Of a stretch of DNA of 57,586 nucleotides, positions 19,401 through 26,633 are shown piece by piece. The notes beneath the pieces are model-generated. The model had not been told where the DNA came from and did not search any database. It saw only the letters and a list, made by a program, of their open reading frames with translations. Origin of the DNA: an uncultured Lachnospiraceae bacterium (GTDB lineage Bacteria; Bacillota; Clostridia; Lachnospirales; Lachnospiraceae); contig CAMWJC010000011.1 in assembly GCA_947174495.1 (NCBI GenBank), positions 1 to 57,586 on the forward strand, read 5' to 3'. The position numbers and the translations under genes are program-made. Each line of letters opens with the position of its first letter. Within the stretch, counting starts at the first letter, position 1.

Positions 19401-19971
19401 TCCTGATCAAACCGTGGTTCTGCTTGCAAATGCCTCCCATTTCCTCGGAATCTTTATTAAGTAACATAGAATCCTTTATGGACAGATTGATAATCTGTCC
19501 ACTGTTCCTCTCCACCAATCCATAGCCTGTGTCGCTGTACAGCCCATAAAGTGTATGGCCGCTCCCGTCAAAAACCCCGAAAAAAGACTCCACCTCCGGG
19601 CACACATTAACAGGCGCCTCATCTCTCCACTTCCAATAGCCGGCAGGATCGTTAAGAGTGATGTCCTCCATCAGCCGTCCCTTGGCAACGGCGTTTTTCT
19701 GCTGCACAATCTGCCAAAATTCCATATACTCTTCGGCAGTTCTAATCTCATAATAACCGTCCTGCGCCAGCACAAGCTGGGTCTTCTCCTCCTTTGCAGG
19801 CTCAAAGGCCGCCACGCTTCCCCAGATGACAATACCTGCTAATATCAATGTCAAAAAGACTACACTCAGCAGCCTTTTCATCAGCACCACAAAAAAGACA
19901 GAAAAGTGCCAGCCCAAGCATCTTTCCTGTCTCTCATTCTCGTTTTGTCTAAAAGCAGCTTTATCAGACAT
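16438..19971 (-). CDS. Membrane-anchored beta-helix/LRR/FG-GAP-like protein (paralogue C, long type)
   Basis: The product has 1177 residues. It has a short charged tail (1-31), a membrane anchor (about 33-52), and DGYYEIRTAEEY at 71. FDGSGHTLYGLYSDTGYG lies at about 134 and three GLUG-like repeats run to about 255. A linker domain with LSLRLSD-type strands is followed by leucine-rich repeats from about 585 to 820, each of about 22 residues with NxIxDISPLxxLxxL. GDLNEDGITDLAI is at 866. A C-terminal module from about 1015 is found only in the long members and ends YYDERDGIFSVG. The first 31 residues are encoded across a hairpin and U-run (19891-19932). This gene leads unit C-B-A behind its own repeat promoter. 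No enzymatic motif is seen; a surface receptor or adhesin is the best guess. Confidence 0.85.
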   Translation of the reverse strand: MSDKAAFRQNENERQERCLGWHFSVFFVVLMKRLLSVVFLTLILAGIVIWGSVAAFEPAKEEKTQLVLAQDGYYEIRTAEEYMEFWQIVQQKNAVAKGRLMEDITLNDPAGYWKWRDEAPVNVCPEVESFFGVFDGSGHTLYGLYSDTGYGLVERNSGQIINLSIKDSMLLNKDSEEMGGICKQNHGLIRNCDFGGEIYSGNYSLIRLGGICGRNTAAVEMCGFSGKLDLKGLSNDAAAGICGKNKGEIINCYNIADLNDMPELMNRFQAISDKGETRCLGIKGSGWKHIGNGQVIAVGKEQKGHIRNLFHKNSFSDVLDQILHQEQKKEQIISEILEREEISALIWEAQWAGESDWESRELEAEVSGELISLRLSDQVESVVINIRPAAVMEGSEWAELEALWQRCESVLHESGTEDYERFTWHIVDAVETPEKFILYQTKEGKQGFFWKTEDALYQIETDGRQESDGQEEKLSHEQRILPDIQEVKTQIKRLSFAEESGERDWERPERGMYETMLWKLWEDRTPVKGIGWEDIAIRDAVYRVEERGIPAWEEVRDREELSVNLGESDRVGTLSDLKKLPCLKSLSFTGNGDGVEINFDVEKDMIPELEELSIRNVDLENLLFLEKFPQLENLYVTHCRLKKLSGIEYQKELRDASFYQNGISDISPLENCKKLEGLSLAFNEISDISVLASLPELSEVGIQGNRISDITPLQYLTKLTGVNINENQVSDLSPLKNRKELTVLGASYNRISDISPLEGLTKMDSLALDYNEIQDIRAIKGMHKLQYLGLSYNQIQDFTPVMELNQLLGFRMGENPGQNIGDLIFLPRLTIESSFGEDENLQQEAQEILNQFYPDEELIAQDMIKGDLNEDGITDLAIMGGPDPEDAGYDDEREIYLFIRQMDGSLQPLTSIATLGPYSGGVYGDPYEGMLISDGRLVVKVYGGSSWRWGFTNIYEYENGEMKEKWELSLAERTLEPGYDFTILNKEDNSYSCYVVAGEGGSGQFLIAENRGKISLVEKEFEQKYEAYQEKAGVKLAEFYMGIGKPDICENNYDYQIHDTYYDTKYQPQEILLMAVEKYLTEYQEIPLPYYTSEEILESYRVLTGVELPEIFYIGKDKKNPEKTEILAYEGCQQNEGGSFEHKLSLWQTWYLGEEPGTWECKVNLYYDERDGIFSVG
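19891..19932 (-). terminator. Attenuator-like hairpin inside the start of gene C
   Basis: On the minus strand GACAGGAAAG (19931-19922) can pair with CTTTTCTGTC (19906-19897), ten pairs including one G-U, with an extra GCA/TGC inside. Six U residues follow directly (19896-19891). It begins 40 bases after the ATG of gene C and lies in the reading frame. The arms match those in genes E and F although the surrounding codons differ. The structure is that of an intrinsic terminator. Confidence 0.6.
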
Positions 19972-20006
19972 GATCCTATCTCCGTGTACTTGTTTTGACT
20001 GATCTG

Positions 20007-20062
20007 ATTATACATGGCAATTGCATCATTTTCGCATCATTTTTGCATCATAGTTGCATCAT
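20007..20062 (-). promoter_or_regulatory. Promoter of unit C-B-A with four 11-bp-phased repeats
   Basis: Read on the plus strand, TTGCATCAT occurs at 20021, 20043 and 20054, with TCGCATCAT at 20032, an exact 11-bp period. The -10 box TATAAT (minus strand) occupies 20012-20007, 8 bp from the nearest repeat. The -35 position has no consensus hexamer and is covered by repeats, which suggests an activator-dependent promoter. The start codon lies about 30 bases beyond the expected transcription start. Confidence 0.75.
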
Positions 20063-20090
20063 TTTTATTTTTTCAGTAAAAACTCATATG

Positions 20091-23000
20091 TTACTCTGTT
20101 ACAAATGTCCCATCCTCTTCGTCATAGGTTATATTCCCGTTCTCTTCCTTCAAAAGAAACCACTCCCCCTCAACGATCACATAATGCTTTTCATGCTGAT
20201 TTTCTATGTCTGTAATCCAAAAATCAAATCCCGGTTTATGATCACTGTAATCTTTTCCTGCTTCTAGCTTCCACTTTTCCCGCATTTCCCCCTCTTCATA
20301 CTCGTATATTGATATATATGTGTCCTCTCCGGAAGTGCTGCTATATTCGACCCTCACAACAAGTCCCCTTTCCATGATAAGCATTCCATCATAATGCCCT
20401 TCATATCCCGGATCAAACATGTCAATGGGCGTTAACTGTTGAATCACTTTGTTTGCTCTTCCCAAAAAAATATATATTTTCCCATAAACATCGGGTTCAA
20501 AAAAGCTTTTTCCTTCTTTCAGAACTGCAATGGCTATATCCAAGATTCCGTCACCGTTCAAATCCCCCTCCACCATATCCTTCGCTGTAAGCCCCTTATT
20601 CGGATAAAAGCTTTCGAGGATGTTTTGTGCCTCCCTCAATTTTTCCTCTTTTTGGGATAAAACACCATTTCCCAGAAACAATTTCGGCACAAATATCAAA
20701 TCCCCAATCTTCTGCCCAGGATTATCATAAATATCCAGGTAATAAAGTCCGGTAAGTCCCGTAATCGGTTCAAAGTCCTCAATCTGATTATTTGCAAGGG
20801 ATAAAAACTGCAATTTCGTCAAGTATTTAAGCGCATCAATATTCTGAAGTTCATTCCCACGACATACAAGACATTCCAAATTTCCAAGCCATTGAAGCGG
20901 TTCAATTGAAATAAACTCATTAAATGAAATATCAATGGTCTTAAGCTTCGGTAACGACATAAGCACAGAAATATCCTCCACCTGATTATCATTGAGAGAT
21001 ATGCCTTCCAGATTTTTGCAGTTTCGAAGAGGCCAGATATTTTGGATGACATTATTGCTAAGGTTAACTTCGGTGAGTTCTTTTTGATATCGTATCCCCG
21101 AAATATCCTCCAATCCACAATAACAAACCGTCAGACTTTTCAATTGGGGAAACCGCTCTAAAAAATCCAGGTTTTCGAGCTGCACACTCCTAATCCACAA
21201 CGTCTCCAGCTCCGGAACCATTCCCTTCTTCAAATCGAAATTAACATAAGTAAATTCTCCATTAATGGAAATCCTCTTTAGATGAGGCATCTTTGTCAGA
21301 TCTTCAAGACTGTTTATCTGCTCAACACCATAAATAGAAAGGGTTTCCAACGCATACAGTTTCTCTCTTGATGGTATAGTCTCCCATACTTCCTTCTTCC
21401 GATTTCCTTGTTCCGAGTCAACAGCCCGCTCCAAATCTTCTGTCTGTTCTGCTTCAACCTCCTGCTTCACTCGAATTTCTTCCAGCTCCGCTAAAGCAAT
21501 CTCCCGTATCTCCTCACTTTTCCATGAAATTCCCACTGACGGCGTTTTGCCATCCCACAATTCCCGCAACATTACTTCATACATTTCGGAGGCTTCCGCC
21601 TGGTTTTTTCTGCTTTCTATGCGGTACAACTTTTTATCCTTCTGTAAAAAGAAACCCCAGCGCCCCTCGTCCGTCCAAAAGAGGACAAAATTTCCAAAAA
21701 CCGTTTCTTCACCTTCCTGCCCGGACACCATCTGCCAGCTGGAATGCTCAAAGCTTTCCGCATCTTTTTCTCTAAGAATTTCCGCGCATTGCTGCCATAA
21801 CTCCTCAAAATTTTCCAATTTTTCAGAAATTTCTGCTTCCTGCCCTCTTGCTTCTTCCTGCCACGCAGGGCAAACGCTGATGGTAATCTCGTCCTCTCCA
21901 TCAGAAAGATCTAAAAGAGCGGACTCTTCTGAAACCTCTGCCTCCAAACTCAGATCATCACATTTTTCCCCTTTTGCAATAATCACTTCCATAATCAGAT
22001 CCAAAACGACCTCATCGTTTAATATTTCCTGAAGCTCCTGATTCTCGCCAGTCTTTATGTTTTTGGTCAACAGACCATAAAGATTCCCCTGAACAAGAAA
22101 CGGAATGTATGCTGTTTGATGCCATCCGAGGGCTGCCGTCTGCCCGCTCTCCGGAAAATCCCATCCCGAATCCTTTATTGCAAAGCATTGTTTTTCTCCC
22201 TGATCGGTAATGGCAGGGAAACGTTTAGGTCGCCAAGGCTGCCAGGATCTTTCATTTAGATCTGCCAGATTATAACAGCGGACGATTTCGCCCTGATTTT
22301 CCGCACAGATACCTGATACCTTGCCGTCAAAATATTCCCCATCAGCAACAGTAGTTCCTGAGAATCCACATCGCTCAACAATCCCCAGATTTCGAGAACA
22401 AATACCTGACAGTGCTCCATCAGAAGCCGCAGATGCGTACAATTTTCCGCCAAACTCACATTCACTGATAACACCGCTATTTACTTTACAAATTCCTCCT
22501 ACAAGCCTCCAAAAATATGGTGAATTGTAATCTCCGTAGATGACAGAGTCACGTATGGAAAGATTACAGATCTTTCCTTTATTCTTCATAGCCAGACTAT
22601 ACCCTCTGTTACTGTACACCCCATAAATCGTATGTCCGTTTCCATCAAAGACTCCGGAGAAGACTTCCACCCCTTTGCACAGTCGAAGATCTTCCCACTC
22701 TTTCCATCTCATGTCATCTGAAATTTTATTCAGGCAGATATCCTTCATAAGGCGCCCCCGGGCATACTCATCATCAGCACATATCTTTTCCCAGAAAAGA
22801 TAAAAGTCTTCCGCCGAATCAATCTCATAATACCCATCCTCCGAAACGGACAGTTCTCCATCCGGTCTTTCCCATATCTCCCAAAAGAGAAAATAACCTG
22901 CCGCAATTATGAAGCTCCAAAGCATTATCACAGGAACTAATATTTTAATTTTTTCTTTTGTATTAATTTTTTTTCGCCTTTTATTCTTCCTTTTCTTCAT
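20091..23000 (-). CDS. Membrane-anchored beta-helix/LRR/FG-GAP-like protein (paralogue D, short type)
   Basis: The protein has 969 residues and starts with a strongly basic head (MKKRKNKRRKK) and a membrane anchor at about 20-43. The module DGYYEIDSAEDFYLFWEKI and the following 100 residues are almost the same as in paralogue A. Three GLUG-like repeats, a middle domain rich in E and S, leucine-rich repeats (LSNNVIQNIWPLRNCKNL), GDLNGDGILDIAI and a beta-rich tail follow. It lacks the long type's last 160 residues. It lies 43 bp after gene E with no repeat promoter in the gap, so E and D form one unit. The ribosome-binding site is weak, so coupling to E is possible. Likely a surface protein. 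Confidence 0.83.
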   Translation of the reverse strand: MKKRKNKRRKKINTKEKIKILVPVIMLWSFIIAAGYFLFWEIWERPDGELSVSEDGYYEIDSAEDFYLFWEKICADDEYARGRLMKDICLNKISDDMRWKEWEDLRLCKGVEVFSGVFDGNGHTIYGVYSNRGYSLAMKNKGKICNLSIRDSVIYGDYNSPYFWRLVGGICKVNSGVISECEFGGKLYASAASDGALSGICSRNLGIVERCGFSGTTVADGEYFDGKVSGICAENQGEIVRCYNLADLNERSWQPWRPKRFPAITDQGEKQCFAIKDSGWDFPESGQTAALGWHQTAYIPFLVQGNLYGLLTKNIKTGENQELQEILNDEVVLDLIMEVIIAKGEKCDDLSLEAEVSEESALLDLSDGEDEITISVCPAWQEEARGQEAEISEKLENFEELWQQCAEILREKDAESFEHSSWQMVSGQEGEETVFGNFVLFWTDEGRWGFFLQKDKKLYRIESRKNQAEASEMYEVMLRELWDGKTPSVGISWKSEEIREIALAELEEIRVKQEVEAEQTEDLERAVDSEQGNRKKEVWETIPSREKLYALETLSIYGVEQINSLEDLTKMPHLKRISINGEFTYVNFDLKKGMVPELETLWIRSVQLENLDFLERFPQLKSLTVCYCGLEDISGIRYQKELTEVNLSNNVIQNIWPLRNCKNLEGISLNDNQVEDISVLMSLPKLKTIDISFNEFISIEPLQWLGNLECLVCRGNELQNIDALKYLTKLQFLSLANNQIEDFEPITGLTGLYYLDIYDNPGQKIGDLIFVPKLFLGNGVLSQKEEKLREAQNILESFYPNKGLTAKDMVEGDLNGDGILDIAIAVLKEGKSFFEPDVYGKIYIFLGRANKVIQQLTPIDMFDPGYEGHYDGMLIMERGLVVRVEYSSTSGEDTYISIYEYEEGEMREKWKLEAGKDYSDHKPGFDFWITDIENQHEKHYVIVEGEWFLLKEENGNITYDEEDGTFVTE

Positions 23001-23043
23001 AATCCAATACCAGAGGCTATAGCATCGTTTTCTTTCCTATCTT

Positions 23044-26000
23044 TTAACCGACACTAAATATCCCATCTCTTTCGTCATAATAAATGTTTGCCTTACATTC
23101 CCATGTCTTAAGCTCTTCATCATCCGAATACTCGATCCGCCATAAAGAAAGCTTATGCTCAAAGCTTCCATCCTCATTCTGCTGACAATCTTCGTAAGCC
23201 AGAATTTCTATTTCTTCAAGGTTCGTTTTATCCTTGCCAATAAAAAATATCTCCGGCAGTTCTATACCTGTCAGGGTTTTATAATTCTCCAGAATCTCCT
23301 CCGAAGTATAATACGGGAGCGGAATCTCCTGGCAATCAGTCAGATATTTTTCCGCCGCCTCCATAAGCACTTTCTCTGGCAGCCTCTGTGTGTCGTAAAG
23401 CTGATCATGGAGCTGATAATCATAGTAGCCAGTGCTGATTGACGGTCTGCCTATCCCTCTATTGAATTCCGGGAACGTAATCCCTGTTTTTTCCTGATAT
23501 TCCGCGTATTTTTCAGCAAACTCCTTTTCCACAGGAAAGATTTCCACCGGGGAAAGGTTTCCCCCACCCTGGGCGATCAAAAGCTGTCTGCTTTCCCCTT
23601 CCCATTCTCCTGCTATCACATATTGGCGATAAGAACCATTCTCTGCATTTGTTATGCAAAAAGCATACCCTGGGCAAAAAACATTCTCCTCAATCGACAT
23701 TTCCCACTTTTCCTTCATCTCCCCGTTTTCATACTGGTAGATATTGGTGTATCCCCAGCGCCAGTTACTGCCGCCATAGACTTTCACCATAAGCTTTCCA
23801 TCCGCGATCAATATTCCCTCATAGGGGTCTCCATAAACTCCCCCGGAATGCGGTTCTAATGTATCAACTGGCGTCAATGGCCGGAGGCTGCCATCTGTCT
23901 GCCTGAGGAAAAGATAGACCTTTCGCTCATCCTCATATTTGCCATATGCCTCCTCTTCAAGTCCTGTGATTGCCAGATCTGCAATACCGTCCCCATTCAG
24001 GTCGCCTCTTACCATGTCCTCTGATATAAGCCCTTCATCGGGATAAAACCGATCCAGTATTTCCTGCGCCTCCTGCTGCATCTCTTCCTCCCCGGAAAAA
24101 CCGCTGCCAATCACCAGCCTTGGCAAAAATACCAGATCACTGATATGATCCTGCCCGGGATTTTCCCCCACACTGCAAAACAGGAGCTGCGTATACTCTG
24201 CAACAGGGGTAAAATCCTTTATCTGATTATGATAAAGCCCCAGATACCGTAACATTGGCATATTCCCAAGCACACGGATATCCTGTATTTCATTGTAATC
24301 CAAAGCCAGATTATCCAGCTTCGTCATCCCTTCTAAGGGACTAATGTCACTAATCTGATTATAGGAAACCCCCAGACCGGTAAGCTCCGTCAGATCCCTT
24401 AAGGGGGATAAATCCGTAATCCGGTTGGCATTAAGGTTTATCTTTCTCAATTTAGTCAGGTGCTGCAGCGGTGAGATATCAGAAATTTTATTTCCATAAA
24501 TTCCAGCCTCTGATAGTTCAGTCATGGACGCCAGAGCTGATATGTCCTTTATATCATTAAATGCCAGCGACAAAACTTCCACCTTTTTACAGCTCTCTAA
24601 GGGGCTGATATCGCTGATTGTATTCTGGAAAAAGGAAATATCCCGAAGTTCCTTCTGACACTCTATCCCGGAAATATCCTCCAGGCCACAGTCTATGACA
24701 TATAAATTTTTCAACTGCGGAAAGTCTTCCAAAAATTTCAGATTTTCCAATTCTACACCTCTGATGGACAATTCCTCAAGCTCAGGGATCATGCCTTTTG
24801 TCAGAGCAAAATTGATTTGAATCTGACCATTTCCATTTAACTGAAGACCCTTTAAATGGGGAAGCTTTTCCAGATCTGAAAGTGTCTCAATCTGTTCCTT
24901 TTCTTCTAATGATACCGAAAGATACTCTATCTCCTCCATTTCCTCCCATGCCGGTATCCCCTCTTCTGTAGAAATTACTTTATAAACAGCATCCCTTATT
25001 GCATCGCTGTCCCAGCCAACGTACCTTGCAGGCATGCGGCCATCCCACAGTTTCCAGAGCATAGTCTCATATAGTCCGCTGTTCGGCTTTCTCCATTTAT
25101 GCTGCTCGCTGTTCTTCTTATCCGTAACAGAAAGACCTTTAATTTGTACCTTCATCTCCTGAATATCAAAAGGATATCCTTTATCCTGATCACCGTCCTC
25201 TGATCCGCCCTTGGTCTCAATCTGATACAAAACTTCTCCATTTTGTCTGAAAAATCCCTGTTTTCCTTCTGCTGTCTGATAAAGGATGAACTTCCCTAAA
25301 GTTTCCCTTCCCCTCTGCACATCCGTCATATGCCAGCTATAGCGCTCATAGTCATCTATGCCCTCCTCATGGAGAATCGCCCCGCACTGTTGCCACAAAG
25401 CCTTAAATTCCTCCCACCTGCTTCTATCCCCCGGAATCAAATTTTCCTGCTTTTGCTCAGCCTGTGCGAAAAAAATATTTATGATAACGGTCTCCATCCC
25501 ATCCGAAAGCTGCAAAGAAACCCTGTCTTCCAAAACCTCTGTTTCCAGCTCCAGGCTCCTCCAATCCTCACCCTTAGCCCAAACTATCTCCCAGATGAGC
25601 ATAGAGATTTCTTTCTGCTCTAATGCGTTTCTCACAATTCGCTGTTCTTCCTCACGTTGCAAAATCCGATCCAGTTTACCCGGAAACGGATCTTCCAATT
25701 TAAGATCAAGATCAGGAAGCAGTTTTTTCTCCGCAGTGCCCTCAAACCAGTTTTCTATCCCTTTCTCTGTAATCAGAAGGTCATAAAGATCTTTACTGTT
25801 TTCCACATCACTATGGAAATTTACTATTTCTCCGTTATTTTTACCACAGATGACTTCAGTCCTTACCATGCTGGCATTTTCCTTGCCGCTGCAAAATTCT
25901 CCGCTAAAGCTGCAAATCTTTATCAGCCTATAGTTTTCTTTACAAATGCCTCCAATTGTCTCTGAGTCTTCACTGCATATCAGGGAATCTTTAATAGACA

Positions 26001-26487
26001 AATTGATGATCTGTCCCCTGTTCCGTTCCACAAGCCCATAGCCTGTATCACTGTATAATCCGTAAATCGTATGCCCGTTTCCATCAAAAGTGCCATAAAA
26101 AATTTCCACTTCCGGACACTTATTAGCAGGCTCCTCCTCTTTCCATTCCATATAATTATCAGGATTATTGAACGCAATATCCTTCACAAGCCGTCCCCGG
26201 GCACAGGCATCCTTCTGCTGCACAATCCGCCAAAACTCCATATATTCTTTGACCGTGCCGATTTCATAATAGCCGTCCTGGGCCAGCGTAAGCTGAATTT
26301 TCTCCTCCTTAGTGGTCTCAAAGACCGCCGCGCTTCCCCAAACGACAATGCAGATCAGTATCACCGCCAAAACCATCACGCTAAACACCCTTTTTATCAA
26401 CACCACAAAAAAGACAGAAAAGTGCCTTCTTAAGCGTCTTTCCTGTCTCTCTTCTTCATTTTGTCTATCAGTAATTTTATTGAACAT
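23044..26487 (-). CDS. Membrane-anchored beta-helix/LRR/FG-GAP-like protein (paralogue E, long type)
   Basis: The product has 1147 residues and follows paralogue C nearly end to end. The anchor spans about 33-52, DGYYEIGTVKEY starts at 71, and FDGNGHTIYGLYSDTGYG follows at about 134. It has only about two GLUG-like repeats, the second degenerate (EVICGKNNGEI), against three in C. Leucine-rich repeats, GDLNGDGIADLAI and the long-type tail ending YYDERDGIFSVG are all present. The internal methionine that could start C or F (LMKR) is isoleucine here (LIKR). This supports the upstream ATG at 26487 as the real start, so the hairpin region is translated. It is first in unit E-D behind its own repeat promoter. 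Confidence 0.85.
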   Translation of the reverse strand: MFNKITDRQNEEERQERRLRRHFSVFFVVLIKRVFSVMVLAVILICIVVWGSAAVFETTKEEKIQLTLAQDGYYEIGTVKEYMEFWRIVQQKDACARGRLVKDIAFNNPDNYMEWKEEEPANKCPEVEIFYGTFDGNGHTIYGLYSDTGYGLVERNRGQIINLSIKDSLICSEDSETIGGICKENYRLIKICSFSGEFCSGKENASMVRTEVICGKNNGEIVNFHSDVENSKDLYDLLITEKGIENWFEGTAEKKLLPDLDLKLEDPFPGKLDRILQREEEQRIVRNALEQKEISMLIWEIVWAKGEDWRSLELETEVLEDRVSLQLSDGMETVIINIFFAQAEQKQENLIPGDRSRWEEFKALWQQCGAILHEEGIDDYERYSWHMTDVQRGRETLGKFILYQTAEGKQGFFRQNGEVLYQIETKGGSEDGDQDKGYPFDIQEMKVQIKGLSVTDKKNSEQHKWRKPNSGLYETMLWKLWDGRMPARYVGWDSDAIRDAVYKVISTEEGIPAWEEMEEIEYLSVSLEEKEQIETLSDLEKLPHLKGLQLNGNGQIQINFALTKGMIPELEELSIRGVELENLKFLEDFPQLKNLYVIDCGLEDISGIECQKELRDISFFQNTISDISPLESCKKVEVLSLAFNDIKDISALASMTELSEAGIYGNKISDISPLQHLTKLRKINLNANRITDLSPLRDLTELTGLGVSYNQISDISPLEGMTKLDNLALDYNEIQDIRVLGNMPMLRYLGLYHNQIKDFTPVAEYTQLLFCSVGENPGQDHISDLVFLPRLVIGSGFSGEEEMQQEAQEILDRFYPDEGLISEDMVRGDLNGDGIADLAITGLEEEAYGKYEDERKVYLFLRQTDGSLRPLTPVDTLEPHSGGVYGDPYEGILIADGKLMVKVYGGSNWRWGYTNIYQYENGEMKEKWEMSIEENVFCPGYAFCITNAENGSYRQYVIAGEWEGESRQLLIAQGGGNLSPVEIFPVEKEFAEKYAEYQEKTGITFPEFNRGIGRPSISTGYYDYQLHDQLYDTQRLPEKVLMEAAEKYLTDCQEIPLPYYTSEEILENYKTLTGIELPEIFFIGKDKTNLEEIEILAYEDCQQNEDGSFEHKLSLWRIEYSDDEELKTWECKANIYYDERDGIFSVG
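26407..26448 (-). terminator. Attenuator-like hairpin inside the start of gene E
   Basis: The same ten-pair stem as in gene C (GACAGGAAAG with CTTTTCTGTC, plus-strand arms 26438-26447 and 26413-26422) is followed on the minus strand by six U residues (26412-26407). The loop differs from those of C and F. It starts 40 bases after the ATG. Confidence 0.6.
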
Positions 26488-26525
26488 GACTTTTCTACCC
26501 CGTGTATTTATTTTGACTAAAACTG

Positions 26526-26581
26526 ATTATACACGGCAGTTGCATCATATTCGCATCATTTTTGCATCATAGTTGCATCAT
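26526..26581 (-). promoter_or_regulatory. Promoter of unit E-D with four 11-bp-phased repeats
   Basis: On the plus strand TTGCATCAT is found at 26540, 26562 and 26573, with TCGCATCAT at 26551, again exactly 11 bp apart. The minus-strand TATAAT is at 26531-26526, 8 bp from the first repeat. The layout is superimposable on the C promoter. Confidence 0.75.
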
Positions 26582-26633
26582 TTTAAAATTTTTTGTAATT
26601 TGTTCCGTAAAACTTCTTGTTTCCTAAATATTT

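Noticed and set aside
20021..20062. Short phased repeats as a CRISPR-like array
   Set aside because: Units are 9 bp with 2-bp gaps, far too short for repeat-spacer structure, and sit at a promoter.
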